Source of the DNA: Streptomyces sp. HUAS YS2
GTDB lineage: Bacteria; Actinomycetota; Actinomycetes; Streptomycetales; Streptomycetaceae
DNA length: 64,000 bases
Direction: 5' to 3'
Assembly (NCBI RefSeq): GCF_033343995.1
Contig: NZ_CP137573.1
Location: forward strand, 1,550,001 to 1,614,000
Shown: positions 7,523 through 16,042 of the stretch, piece after piece
How positions within the stretch are numbered: position 1 is the stretch's first letter
Layout of the letters: each line of letters begins with the position of its first letter
Notes under the pieces: generated by a model
What the model was told of the DNA's origin: nothing
The model's input: only the letters and a program-made list of their open reading frames with translations
The model's database searches: none
Position numbers and translations under genes: made by a program

Positions 7523-8694
7523 GACGGGGGTTCCTGGGCAGTGCGGGAAGTGCGGCCGTTGCCGCCGTTGCGGAGGGCCTGGGCGTAGCGCTCGTACCGC
7601 TCGTGCCGCTCGACGCGGCGGCGGTTGGCGCGCCGGAAGCGGCGCGCCACGAGCCGGGCGAGGTCGGCTGCTCCGACCATACCGGCCTCGGGGCCGAGCT
7701 GGGCCTTCGCGATGCGGGCCTCGGGGCGGTAGCCGCGGCCGGTGAGGTGGCGCCGGAAGGCGTCCCGGGCGGGGCCGATGAGCAGGTCGTCGGCGGCGCT
7801 GACGCCGCCGCCGATGACGAAGCAGGACGGGTCGAGCGCGGCGGCCAGGTTGGCGATGCCGACGCCGAGCCACTGGCCGATGTCCTGGAGCAGCTCGACG
7901 CACATGGCGTCGCCCTCGCGGGCCAGTTCGGTGATGAGCGGGCCGGTGATGTCGGGCACGTTGCCCTTGACCCGCTCGATGATGTTGTACGCGACCGGGG
8001 AGTCGGCGGCGGCCAGCTCCCGGGCCTCGCGGACCAGGGCGTTCCCTGAGCTGTACTGCTCCCAGCAGCCGCGGTTGCCGCAGGGGCAGCGGTGGCCGCC
8101 GGGGACGACCTGCATGTGACCGAACTCTCCGGCGACGCCGTACTTGCCGCGCTTGACCCGGCCGTCCTCCAGGATCGCGCCGCCGATGCCGGTGCCGAGC
8201 GTGATCATGACGAGGTGGTCCTCGCCGCGGCCGGCGCCGAAGCGCCATTCGGCCCAGGCGGCGGTGTTGGCGTCGTTGTCGACCATGACGGGGACGGCGA
8301 GCCGGTCCTGGAGCGCGTCCCGCAGGGGTTCGTTGCGCCAGGCCAGGTGGGGGGCGAAGAGCACCCGGGCCCGGTCGGCGTCGACCCAGCCGGCGGCGCC
8401 GATGCCGACCGCGTGCACGTCGTGCCGGTCGGAGAGGTCGAGGACGAGTTCGGTGATGGTGTCCTCGACGACCTTGGCGCTCTTGGACTTGTCCGGCGTC
8501 TCGGTCTTGATCTTCTCCAGGATGTTGCCGTCCGCGTCGACGACCCCGGCCATCACCTTGGTGCCGCCGATGTCGATGCCGACGGTGGGTACCCGGGGTG
8601 CGCTGAGGTGCGAGCGCCGCTCGCGCGTGCCGATGGTCCGCAGGACACTGGCTCGGGCGGCGCCCCGGAGGTCGGGGTCGCGGTACGTACTCAT
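7519..8694 (-). CDS. ROK-family sugar kinase
   Basis: A 391-residue ROK protein. The kinase core starts after about 36 extra N-terminal residues: phosphate loop GIDIGGTKVMAGVV, catalytic VDNDANTAAWAEW, ITLGTGIGGAI, GEFGHM and the zinc signature CPCGNRGCWEQ are all present. There is no N-terminal winged helix, so it is an enzyme and not a NagC/XylR-type repressor. It should phosphorylate a hexose or related sugar imported by the adjacent ABC transporter. It lies about 33 bp after the ATPase gene and overlaps the downstream membrane-protein gene by four bases. The exact sugar is not readable; glucose is common for the family. Confidence 0.87.
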   Translation of the reverse strand: MSTYRDPDLRGAARASVLRTIGTRERRSHLSAPRVPTVGIDIGGTKVMAGVVDADGNILEKIKTETPDKSKSAKVVEDTITELVLDLSDRHDVHAVGIGAAGWVDADRARVLFAPHLAWRNEPLRDALQDRLAVPVMVDNDANTAAWAEWRFGAGRGEDHLVMITLGTGIGGAILEDGRVKRGKYGVAGEFGHMQVVPGGHRCPCGNRGCWEQYSSGNALVREARELAAADSPVAYNIIERVKGNVPDITGPLITELAREGDAMCVELLQDIGQWLGVGIANLAAALDPSCFVIGGGVSAADDLLIGPARDAFRRHLTGRGYRPEARIAKAQLGPEAGMVGAADLARLVARRFRRANRRRVERHERYERYAQALRNGGNGRTSRTAQEPPS

Positions 8695-8727
8695 CGGTTC
8701 GATTCTGCCAGGTACGGTCCGAAGCGG

Positions 8728-9537
8728 TTACGAATCGGAGGTCCGCTCGAGTTCGTGGCGGAGGTCCTCCAGCTCGGAGCCGCCGGCCATCTGGCGGGTC
8801 AGCTCGTCCAGGGTGATCGAGTCCCGGGTGTGGCTGCCCACCATGGTGCCGCGCTTGAGCAGCACGAACCGGTCGCCGACGAGGTGCGCGTGGTGCGGGT
8901 TGTGGGTGATCAGGACCACGCCGAGCCCGGCGTCGCGGGCGGCGGACACATATTTCAGGACGACGCCGGACTGCTTCACGCCGAGCGCGGCGGTCGGCTC
9001 GTCGAGGACCAGCACCTTGGCGCCGAAGTACACCGCCCGGGCGATGGCGACGCACTGGCGCTCGCCGCCGGAGAGGGTGCCGATGGGCTGGTCGACGTCG
9101 CGCAGGTCGATGCCCATGCGGAGCAGCTCGGTGCGGGTGGTGGCGCGCATCGTCTCGACGTCGAGGCGCTTGAACGGGCCGGAGCCCCTGGTGGGCTCGG
9201 AGCCGAGGAAGAAGTTCCGCCAGACGGGCATCAGCGGGACGACCGCGAGGTCCTGGTAGACGGTCGCGATGCCCAGGTCCAGGGCCTGGCGCGGGTTCGC
9301 CAGCACGACCTCGTCGCCCTCGATGCGGAACGTTCCGGCGTCGTGCCGGTGCAGCCCCGCGACGATCTTGATGAGGGTGGACTTGCCGGCGCCGTTGTCG
9401 CCGAGCACACAGGTGATCTCGCCCGCCCGGACCTCCAGGGAAACGCCTTCGAGCGCGCGGATGTTGCCGTAGTACTTGCTGACGTCGTCGAGCTCGACCA
9501 GCGGGGTCGCCGCCTCGGTCGTCACCGGGGTCGTCAC
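8728..9537 (-). CDS. Sugar ABC transporter ATP-binding protein (single domain)
   Basis: A 269-residue ATPase with Walker [10 protein letters not shown], signature LSGGERQ, Walker [12 protein letters not shown] and switch LITHN. It most resembles RbsA/MglA/FrcA-type ATPases but has one nucleotide-binding domain instead of the fused pair of RbsA, as in FrcA-type systems, so it should work as a dimer. The GTG start at 9537 overlaps the permease stop (GTGA). It powers import with the permease and binding protein just upstream. Confidence 0.9.
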   Translation of the reverse strand: MTTPVTTEAATPLVELDDVSKYYGNIRALEGVSLEVRAGEITCVLGDNGAGKSTLIKIVAGLHRHDAGTFRIEGDEVVLANPRQALDLGIATVYQDLAVVPLMPVWRNFFLGSEPTRGSGPFKRLDVETMRATTRTELLRMGIDLRDVDQPIGTLSGGERQCVAIARAVYFGAKVLVLDEPTAALGVKQSGVVLKYVSAARDAGLGVVLITHNPHHAHLVGDRFVLLKRGTMVGSHTRDSITLDELTRQMAGGSELEDLRHELERTSDS

Positions 9538-10586
9538 TTGGTGGCCTCCACCCTCTTGCGGATCCAGGCGTTGAGGAGGGTCGCGAGGAGCAGCATCGCT
9601 CCGAGGAAGAACTTGAACCAGTCCGGGTTCCACTCCGCGTACACGATGCCCTTGCTGGTCATGCCGAAGATGAACGCGCCGATCGCGGAGCCGATGGCGG
9701 AGCCGTAGCCGCCGGTGATGAGGCAGCCGCCGATGACCGCCGCGATGATGTAGATCAGCTCGTTGCCGACGCCCTCTCCGGACTGGACCACGTCGAACGA
9801 GAAGAGCAGGTGCTGGCCGGAGATCCAGGCGCAGAACGCGACGCCCAGGTACAGGCCGATCTTGGTCCGGTGGACCGGGACGCCGACCGCGCGGGCGGCG
9901 TCCGCGCCGCCGCCGACCGCGAAGATCCAGTTGCCGAAGCGGGTGCGCAGCAGGATCCAGGTGGCCACGGCGACCAGGCCGAACCACCACAGGATGGTCA
10001 CCTTGAGGTCGACGCCGCCGACGGTGACCTGGGAGGCGAAGAGCGCCTTGGCGGAGGGGAAGCCCTCCATGTCGGCGATGGTCTTGGTGGAGACGGTGCC
10101 GCTGATCAGCTTGGTGAGACCGAGGTTCAGACCCGTCAACATCAGAAAGGTGCCGAGCGTGATGATGAAGCTGGGCAGCTCGGTGCGGGTCAGCATGAAG
10201 CCGTTGAACGCGCCGATGGCGAGGGTGACCAGGAGCGAGACGCCGACGCCGACCCAGACGTTCGCGGTCATCTGGTAGCTGAACATCGAGGACACGAGCG
10301 CCGAACTGGTCACCAGGACGCCGGCCGACAGGTCGAACTCGCCGCCGATCATCAGCAGCGCCACGGGCACGGCCATGATGCCGATCGTCGAGGCCGCGTA
10401 CAGGACGGTGCCCAGGCTGGAGGCGCGCAGGAAGCTGTCGGCGACCACGGAGAAGAAGAGGAAGACGGCGAGCGCGCCGACGACGGAACCGAGCTCGGGG
10501 CGGGCCAGCAGCTTCTTCAGCGGCGAGGTGCGCAGCAGCCGCTCGTCGACGTGGTCGAGATCGTCGGCCGGGGCCGTGGAGCTCAT
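9534..10586 (-). CDS. Sugar ABC transporter permease (RbsC-like)
   Basis: A 350-residue integral membrane protein of the branched-chain amino acid/ribose permease fold, with about nine or ten hydrophobic segments. The typical [12 protein letters not shown] loop after the third segment, [15 protein letters not shown] in the middle and a Gly-rich loop near [19 protein letters not shown] are visible. Its ATG overlaps the stop of the binding-protein gene and its stop overlaps the ATPase start, so the three subunits are translationally coupled. Confidence 0.9.
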   Translation of the reverse strand: MSSTAPADDLDHVDERLLRTSPLKKLLARPELGSVVGALAVFLFFSVVADSFLRASSLGTVLYAASTIGIMAVPVALLMIGGEFDLSAGVLVTSSALVSSMFSYQMTANVWVGVGVSLLVTLAIGAFNGFMLTRTELPSFIITLGTFLMLTGLNLGLTKLISGTVSTKTIADMEGFPSAKALFASQVTVGGVDLKVTILWWFGLVAVATWILLRTRFGNWIFAVGGGADAARAVGVPVHRTKIGLYLGVAFCAWISGQHLLFSFDVVQSGEGVGNELIYIIAAVIGGCLITGGYGSAIGSAIGAFIFGMTSKGIVYAEWNPDWFKFFLGAMLLLATLLNAWIRKRVEATK

Positions 10587-11611
10587 CGGGTTCCCCGCTC
10601 GGTGTACTCGAGCAGTGCGGCGGCGTCGTCCTTGGTGACGATCTGCGGGCCGGTGAGGACCGGCTTGCCGCCGCCGAGGACGTCGGCGTTGTACCGGTAC
10701 AGCCAGAGCAGGTCGACCGCCTCGTAGCCCTGGAGGTACGGCTGCTGGTCGACGGCGAAGCCGAGGGTGCCGGACTGGAGTCCGGTGGCGACCTTGGGGT
10801 TGAGGTCGAAGGTGTCGATCTCGGCCTTGCTGCCGGCGGTCTTCTTCGCCTGGACGGCGGCGTCCGCGAAGGGGGCGCCGAGGGTGACGACGGCGTCGAT
10901 CGCCGGGTCGGCCTGGAGCTTGGCCTCGATGGAGGCCTGGACGTCGGGCATGTTGGTGCCGTCGACGTACAGGTTCTGCAGCTCGCCCCCGAAGGTCTTC
11001 TTCACTCCGCCGCAGCGCTGCTCGTGGCCGACGTTGCCCTGCTCGTGCAGGACGCACAGCGCCTTCTTCTTCGCGCGCTTGTCGAGCTCCTCGCCGACGG
11101 CCTCGCCGGCGACGGTCTCGTCCTGGCCGATGTGCGTGAGCGCGCCGAAGGCCTGGGAGACCTCGGAGCCGGAGTTCACGGTGATCACCGGGATGCCCGC
11201 CTTGACCGCGCGGTGGACGGCCTCCTTCATGGCGTCCGGCTTGGCGAGGGTGACGATCAGGCCGTCGACGTTCTTGGCGACGTACGAGTCGATCAGCTGG
11301 GCCTGCTGCTGGGCCTCGTCGCTGTGCGCGTACAGGAAGTTGATGTTGTCCTTGACGGCCGCCTGCTTGGCGCCGCTCTGGACGATGTCCCAGAAGGTGT
11401 CGCCGTCGCCGGAGTGGGTGACCATCGCGAAGGTCCACCGGGGCGTGTTCACGGCGGCCCTGCCCTGGGCGGCCGCGGCCTTACGGGCATCCTCCGCACG
11501 CTTCCCGCCGGTGCTGCTGCAGGCTGTCAGTCCGGTGGCGAACAGCGCCGCCGCCAGCACGGCGCCGATGGCGCGTACCCCTGTCCGAGCTCCTGTCCGA
11601 GCATTGGTCAC
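10583..11611 (-). CDS. Sugar-binding lipoprotein of the ABC transporter
   Basis: A 342-residue periplasmic-binding-protein-like lipoprotein of the RbsB family. The signal peptide ends in the lipobox LTAC with the lipidated Cys31. The mature part has the two-lobed pattern [41 protein letters not shown] and [14 protein letters not shown]. The GTG at 11611 is chosen because AGGAGG lies nine bases upstream; the open frame extends 22 codons further. It is the first gene of the transport operon, behind a consensus-like promoter and a palindrome. The dehydrogenase nearby makes inositol or a similar polyol a reasonable substrate guess, not a demonstrated one. Confidence 0.88.
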   Translation of the reverse strand: MTNARTGARTGVRAIGAVLAAALFATGLTACSSTGGKRAEDARKAAAAQGRAAVNTPRWTFAMVTHSGDGDTFWDIVQSGAKQAAVKDNINFLYAHSDEAQQQAQLIDSYVAKNVDGLIVTLAKPDAMKEAVHRAVKAGIPVITVNSGSEVSQAFGALTHIGQDETVAGEAVGEELDKRAKKKALCVLHEQGNVGHEQRCGGVKKTFGGELQNLYVDGTNMPDVQASIEAKLQADPAIDAVVTLGAPFADAAVQAKKTAGSKAEIDTFDLNPKVATGLQSGTLGFAVDQQPYLQGYEAVDLLWLYRYNADVLGGGKPVLTGPQIVTKDDAAALLEYTERGTR

Positions 11612-11686
11612 GACGCCGCGCCTCCTGGTGTCCCGCTGTCCTACTTGTCCTGCTGCGTGCACTGCAGTATCGGTCATGCCGTTCCG

Positions 11687-11715
11687 GTTCTACGACTTTG
11701 ACGCGGACCCGTCAA
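11687..11715 (-). promoter_or_regulatory. Promoter of the sugar ABC operon
   Basis: On the minus strand TTGACG (11710-11715) and TAGAAC (11687-11692) are separated by exactly 17 bases, a good match to the vegetative actinobacterial promoter, about 75 bp before the binding-protein start. Confidence 0.6.
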
Positions 11716-11722
11716 TGAATTT

Positions 11723-11738
11723 GTCAGAACATTCTGAC
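11723..11738. promoter_or_regulatory. 16-bp palindrome upstream of the sugar ABC promoter
   Basis: GTCAGAA-CA-TTCTGAC is an uninterrupted 7-2-7 inverted repeat starting eight bases upstream of the -35 hexamer and just past the stop of the GntR gene. It is a strong operator candidate for the adjacent GntR/HutC regulator or another sugar-responsive factor. Confidence 0.6.
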
Positions 11739-11745
11739 GGACCGC

Positions 11746-12510
11746 CTACGACCGCACCAGCAGCTGGAACTCGAAGGAGTAGCGCGACGCCCGGTAGACG
11801 TGCGCGCCGAACTCCACGGCGCGCCCGGTGTCGTCGAAGGTGGTGCGCTCCATGGTGAGCAGCGGCGCACCCGGCTGCTCGCCCAGCAGCTCGGCCTCGG
11901 CCGGCGTGGCGGACCGCGCCCCGACGGTCTGCCGTGCGCTGTGCAGGGTGATCCCCGCGCCGCGCATCAGCCGGTACAGGCCGGTGGCCTGCAGGGTCTC
12001 GCCGTCCAGGTCGAGCAGCCCGGCCGGGAGGTGGTTGCGCAGCCGGGCCATCGGCTCGTCGTGCGCGCACCGCAACCGCTCGACGTAGCGCACGTCGCTG
12101 CCCTCAGGTACGCCGAGGGCGGCGGCGACCCGGGCGGACGCGGGCTCGATCCGGTTGGCCAGGACCAGGGTCGCGGGCCGCTGACCGGCCGCCTCCAGGT
12201 CGTCGTACAGGCTGGTCAGCTCCAGCGGCCGCTTGACCTGGCTGTGCACGACCTGGGTGCCGACGCCCCGGCGGCGGACCAGCAGGCCCTTGTCGACCAG
12301 CGACTGGATCGCCTGGCGGACGGTGGGGCGGGACAGGCCGAGCCGGGCGGCCAGCTCGATCTCGTTGCCGAGCAGGCTGCCGGGGGTCAGGGCGCCGTTC
12401 TCGATCGCCGCCTCCAGCTGCTGCGAGAGCTGGAAGTAGAGCGGCACGGGGCTCGTGCGGTCCACCGCCAGGTGCAGGGACGAGGCCGTGGAGGAGGGCT
12501 GCTTGGACAC
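11746..12510 (-). CDS. GntR/HutC-family transcriptional regulator
   Basis: A 254-residue regulator. The winged helix-turn-helix is at about residues 15-80 (PLYFQLSQQLEAAIENG through LARLGLSRPTVRQAIQSL and RRRGVGTQVV), followed by a UTRA/HutC effector domain that ends in EFGAHVYRASRYSFEFQ. It lies directly upstream of the sugar ABC operon and divergent from the dehydrogenase. The GTG at 12510 is chosen as the start; an ATG at 12537 would add nine residues. Two palindromes in the divergent region and one downstream are candidate sites. Confidence 0.88.
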   Translation of the reverse strand: MSKQPSSTASSLHLAVDRTSPVPLYFQLSQQLEAAIENGALTPGSLLGNEIELAARLGLSRPTVRQAIQSLVDKGLLVRRRGVGTQVVHSQVKRPLELTSLYDDLEAAGQRPATLVLANRIEPASARVAAALGVPEGSDVRYVERLRCAHDEPMARLRNHLPAGLLDLDGETLQATGLYRLMRGAGITLHSARQTVGARSATPAEAELLGEQPGAPLLTMERTTFDDTGRAVEFGAHVYRASRYSFEFQLLVRS

Positions 12511-12559
12511 GGCCCGAGCGTAGCCCCCGGACATCATGACGGGAAGTCGTGAAGTCCGA

Positions 12560-12592
12560 TTGTCCGGACAAACGCTTGACAGCCGTGCTGTC
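12560..12592. promoter_or_regulatory. Two palindromes in the GntR/dehydrogenase divergent region
   Basis: TTGTCCGGACAA (12560-12571) is a perfect 12-bp palindrome with the GT...AC layout of GntR operators. GACAGC-CGT-GCTGTC (12578-12592) is a perfect 6-3-6 inverted repeat and overlaps a TTGACA hexamer at 12576-12581 that could be the -35 of the rightward dehydrogenase. Repression of both divergent genes from here is a natural inference. Confidence 0.55.
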
Positions 12593-12610
12593 CGCCACCA
12601 CCTTGGGGCC

Positions 12611-13618
12611 ATGCGCATCGGACTGATCGGAACGGGACGTATCGGGGCCTTCCACGCGGGCGTGCTCGCCCGCCATCCGGAGGTCGAGTCGCTGGTCCTG
12701 GCGGACGCCGCGCCCGTCCGGGCCGCCGAGGTCGCGGGCGCGCTCGGCGCCGAGGCGGCGCCCACCGTGGACGCGCTGTTCGACCACGCGCTCGACGCCG
12801 TCGTCATCGCCTCCGCGACCGCCGCGCACGCCGAGCTGATCACCCGGGCCGCGGGCGCCGGGCTGCCCGCCTTCTGCGAGAAGCCGATCGCGCTCGACCT
12901 GCCCGGCACGCTCGGCGCGCTGCGCGCCGCGGAACAGGCCGGCACCGAGCTCCAGCTCGGCTTCATGCGCCGCTTCGACGCCGGCTACCGCGCCGCCCGC
13001 GAGGCCGTGCGGTCCGGCCGGCTCGGCCGGCTGCACACCGTGCGGGCCGTCACCTCCGACCCGGCCCCGCCGCCCGCCGCGTATCTGCCGCTCTCCGGCG
13101 GCCTGTTCAAGGACTGCCTCGTGCACGACTTCGACATCCTGCGCTGGGTCACCGGCCGCGAGGTCACCGAGGTGTACGCCACCGGCTCCGACACGGGCCC
13201 CGCGATGTTCCGCGAGGCCGGCGACGTGGACACGGCGGCGGCCGTGCTCACCCTGGACGACGGGACCCTCGCGACGGCGACCGCGACCCGCCGCAACGGC
13301 GCCGGGTACGACGTCCGCATGGAGCTGGCCGGCGAACGCGACCAGATCGCCGTCGGCCTCGACGACCGGACCCCGCTCGCCTCCGTCGAGCCGGACGGCC
13401 CCGACCCCGCCGACAAGCCCTGGCCGGGCTTCCTGGAGCGGTTCGCCCCGGCGTACGAGGCCGAGCTGGACGCCTTCGTCCGCCTGGTACGCGGCGAGGC
13501 GGCCAACCCGTGCGACGGGCGGGAGGCTCTGGAGGCGCTGCGGATCGCCGAGGCGTGCGAACGCTCCCGCCGCGAACGCCGCCCGGTCCGGCTGGAGGAG
13601 ATCGGCTCGGCCGGCTGA
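12611..13618 (+). CDS. Gfo/Idh/MocA oxidoreductase (inositol 2-dehydrogenase-like)
   Basis: A 335-residue NAD(P)-dependent dehydrogenase. The Rossmann nucleotide motif is MRIGLIGTGRIGAFHAGVL at the N-terminus, followed by FCEKPIALD with the family Lys near residue 97, and the active-site stretch GGLFKDCLVHDFDILRWVTG with Lys, Asp and His. Such enzymes oxidise a ring hydroxyl of inositols or sugars; IolG is the closest well-known relative. It is divergent from the GntR gene and probably acts on the compound imported by the ABC system. Confidence 0.85.
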   Translation: MRIGLIGTGRIGAFHAGVLARHPEVESLVLADAAPVRAAEVAGALGAEAAPTVDALFDHALDAVVIASATAAHAELITRAAGAGLPAFCEKPIALDLPGTLGALRAAEQAGTELQLGFMRRFDAGYRAAREAVRSGRLGRLHTVRAVTSDPAPPPAAYLPLSGGLFKDCLVHDFDILRWVTGREVTEVYATGSDTGPAMFREAGDVDTAAAVLTLDDGTLATATATRRNGAGYDVRMELAGERDQIAVGLDDRTPLASVEPDGPDPADKPWPGFLERFAPAYEAELDAFVRLVRGEAANPCDGREALEALRIAEACERSRRERRPVRLEEIGSAG

Positions 13619-13635
13619 AGGCTGAACGACAGGAC

Positions 13636-13696
13636 GGGCCAGACCGGGCCGGCCGGGCCGACCCGACGGGGCCTCGGCCGGCCGGGCACTGCGGGG
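13636..13696. terminator. GC-rich inverted repeats between convergent genes
   Basis: GGCCGGCCG near 13647 can pair with CGGCCGGCC near 13676, within a very G+C-rich 100-bp gap between the convergent dehydrogenase and thioesterase genes. Several alternative pairings exist, so the exact stem is uncertain. Confidence 0.35.
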
Positions 13697-13718
13697 CGCC
13701 CGACCGGCCCGAGCCCGC

Positions 13719-14153
13719 TCAGCCGGCGTGCAGCACCGTGCCCTGGGCCACCGCGCTCAGCGTCTCCGTCCCCTCCTCGTCCACGGTCAGCAGATCGCAC
13801 CGCACCACCGCCTGCCGCCGCCCCGCGTGCACCACTTCGGCACGGGCGCGCAGCACCGTGCCCGTCGCGGGGCGGACGTACTGGATGGAGAACCCGGCCG
13901 TCAGCACGGCCGGGCCGAGCGCGGTGCCCGCGGCGAAGGTGATCGCGTTGTCGGCCGCGTACGAGATCACCCCGCCGTGCGCGAAGCCGTTCTGCTGCCG
14001 CAGGTCGTCGCGGACGTCCAGCTCCAGCACCGCCCGGCCCTCGCCGAACTCCGTGAGGCGGGCCCCGACGAGCCGGCTGAACGGCTGCGCGTCGAGGACC
14101 TTGCGGGCGAGATCGAGGTCGAGGGCGGGAGTCTGGTCGGTCAAGGGGTTCAC
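13719..14153 (-). CDS. PaaI-family hotdog thioesterase
   Basis: A 144-residue hotdog-fold protein with the PaaI pattern QQNGFAHGGVISYAADNAITFAA, where the HGG and following acidic residue form the active site, and a C-terminal GRRQAVVRCDLLTVDEEG strand. It should hydrolyse acyl-CoA thioesters; the acyl group is unknown. The GTG at 14153 overlaps the P450 stop codon (GTGA), and a second GTG three bases upstream is also possible, so it is translated together with the P450. Confidence 0.85.
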   Translation of the reverse strand: MNPLTDQTPALDLDLARKVLDAQPFSRLVGARLTEFGEGRAVLELDVRDDLRQQNGFAHGGVISYAADNAITFAAGTALGPAVLTAGFSIQYVRPATGTVLRARAEVVHAGRRQAVVRCDLLTVDEEGTETLSAVAQGTVLHAG

Positions 14154-15328
14154 CACCGGATCGGAAGACGACGGGTCCCGCGCATGAGCATGCCGGGCAG
14201 CCAGTCCAACGAGCCGGACTCCGGGTCGAGTTCCAGCCCCGGGAAGCGGTCGAGAAGCGTCCGGAGCGCGACCTGCGCCTCGAGGCGGGCGAGCGGGGCG
14301 CCCAGGCAGAAGTGGATGCCGTGCCCGAAGGCGAGGTGGCCGCGCGGGTCGCGGGTGATGTCGAAGCGGTCGGGGTCCGCGAAGCGCTCCGGGTCGCGGT
14401 CGCCGGAGGCGAGCGAGACGAGGACCGGCTCGTACGCGGGGATCACCGTTCCGCCGATCGTGACGGCCTCCCGGCTGAACCGGTACGTGGCCGTCTCCAC
14501 CGGCCCCTCCCAGCGCAGCGTCTCCTCGATCACGCCGTCCAGCAGGCCCGGATCGGCGCGGAGGGCGGCGAGCTGCTCGGGGTGGGTGAGGAGCGCCCGG
14601 ACCGCGTTGGCGATGAGGTTCACGGTGGTCTCGTGGCCCGCGAGCAGCAGGAGATAGGCGAGGCCGCGGAGTTCGGGGAGCGAGAGCCGGTCGCCGTCCT
14701 CGGCGCGGGCCGCGATCAGCGCGGAGAGCAGGTCGTCCTCGGGCCCGGCGGCCCGCTTGTCCTCGACGAGTTCGCCGAGGTAGGCGGCCAGGCTCTCGAT
14801 CGCCTCACGCTCCGGTTCCGCGCCGCTCGGCGCGACGATCTCGTTGGACCAGCGGCGGAACGCGTCGCGGTCCGCGGCCGGGACGCCGAGGAGTTCGCAG
14901 ATGACGGTGATGGGCAGAGGAAAAGCGAGGGCGTCGACGAGGTCGGCGCGGCCGGCCGGCTCCATGGCGTCGAGCAGTTCGTCGGTGAGCCGCTGCACGC
15001 GGGGGCGCAGGGCCTCGACGCGCCGCCCGGTGAACTCGCCGGCTATCAGCCGGCGCAGCCGGGTGTGGTCGGGCGGGTCGAGCACCAGCAGGTTCGGGCC
15101 GATCAGCTCCTCGTCGAGCATGGTCATGCCGAGCACGGACGGCGACTTGGAGAGCCTCTGGTCGTTCAGTGCGGCCCGCGCCTCCTCGTGGCCGACGACG
15201 AGCCAGACCTCGGCCCCGTCGGTCGTGCGCACGCGGTGGACGGGCCCGTTCTCACGCATTTTCGCGTAGTACGGATAAGGGTTCGCGGTGAAGTCCGCGC
15301 CGTACTCCCCCAGATCGATGACGGACAT
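14150..15328 (-). CDS. Cytochrome P450
   Basis: A 392-residue class I bacterial P450. The I-helix oxygen-binding motif AGHETT, the K-helix EETLR (ExxR) and the haem-binding loop FGHGIHFCLG with the ligand cysteine near residue 341 are intact, and the length is standard. It resembles CYP107-type monooxygenases of Streptomyces. No ferredoxin gene is adjacent, so electrons must come from a partner encoded elsewhere. It is coupled to a thioesterase and downstream of a two-component pair; the substrate cannot be predicted. Confidence 0.92.
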   Translation of the reverse strand: MSVIDLGEYGADFTANPYPYYAKMRENGPVHRVRTTDGAEVWLVVGHEEARAALNDQRLSKSPSVLGMTMLDEELIGPNLLVLDPPDHTRLRRLIAGEFTGRRVEALRPRVQRLTDELLDAMEPAGRADLVDALAFPLPITVICELLGVPAADRDAFRRWSNEIVAPSGAEPEREAIESLAAYLGELVEDKRAAGPEDDLLSALIAARAEDGDRLSLPELRGLAYLLLLAGHETTVNLIANAVRALLTHPEQLAALRADPGLLDGVIEETLRWEGPVETATYRFSREAVTIGGTVIPAYEPVLVSLASGDRDPERFADPDRFDITRDPRGHLAFGHGIHFCLGAPLARLEAQVALRTLLDRFPGLELDPESGSLDWLPGMLMRGTRRLPIRW

Positions 15329-15337
15329 CGTCCGAGC

Positions 15338-16042
15338 CTAGACGCCGTCCTCGTCTCCTGACAGTCCGTCCTCGGACAGTCCGGCGTCGTGCACCAGGAG
15401 GGCGATCTGGACACGGTTGTTGAGGCCGAGTTTGGCCAGGATCCGCGAGACGTGGGTCTTCACGGTCGGCACGCTCATGTAGAGGGCGGCGGCGATCTCG
15501 GCGTTGGACCCGCCGCGGCCGACGGCCAGCGCCACCTCCCTTTCCCGTTCGGCGAGTTCGGCGAGACGCCGGGCGGCGGCCGTGCGGCGCACCTGCTCGG
15601 GCTGCTCGCTGCGCTCCGGCTGTCCGGCGACATGGGTCATCAACTGGCGGGTGACCGCCGGGGAGAGGACCGGATCGCCGGCCGCGACCCGCCGTACGGA
15701 GGCGACGATCTCGGCGGGCGGGGTGTCCTTGAGGACGAAGCCGGCGGCGCCCGCGCGCAGGGCGCGCAGCACCTGGTCGTCGGCGTGGAAGGTGGTGAGG
15801 ACGACGACCTCGGGCGCGCCGGGGCGGGCGCGCAGCCGCTCGGTGGCGGTGAGCCCGTCGACCCGGGGCATCCGGATGTCCATCAGGACGACGTCCGGGA
15901 CGAGCCGCTCGACGAGTTCGGGGACCTCGGCGCCGTCCGTGCCCTCCCCCACGATCTCGATGTCCTCGGCGCCGCCGAGCATGAAGGTGAGCCCCGCGCG
16001 GACCAGGGGGTCGTCGTCGACGATGAGCAGCCGGATGGTCAT
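15338..16042 (-). CDS. NarL/LuxR-type response regulator
   Basis: A 234-residue response regulator. The receiver domain (1-120) has the acidic pocket DDDP, phosphoacceptor Asp in DVVLMDIRMP, and the conserved VLTTF and LKDTP. The C-terminal LuxR helix-turn-helix includes LAEREREVALAVGRGGSNAEIA and VPTVKTHVSRILAKLGL. Its ATG overlaps the kinase stop (ATGA). Direct repeats upstream of the kinase are possible binding sites. The P450 start lies 10 bp downstream and may be co-transcribed. Confidence 0.91.
   Translation of the reverse strand: MTIRLLIVDDDPLVRAGLTFMLGGAEDIEIVGEGTDGAEVPELVERLVPDVVLMDIRMPRVDGLTATERLRARPGAPEVVVLTTFHADDQVLRALRAGAAGFVLKDTPPAEIVASVRRVAAGDPVLSPAVTRQLMTHVAGQPERSEQPEQVRRTAAARRLAELAEREREVALAVGRGGSNAEIAAALYMSVPTVKTHVSRILAKLGLNNRVQIALLVHDAGLSEDGLSGDEDGV

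Noticed and set aside
6938..9055. A 705-residue minus-strand reading frame spanning the kinase gene
   Set aside because: Only its last 194 codons correspond to a real gene; the rest lies in another frame of the ROK kinase and ATPase genes and has a shadow composition of Arg, Pro and Gly.
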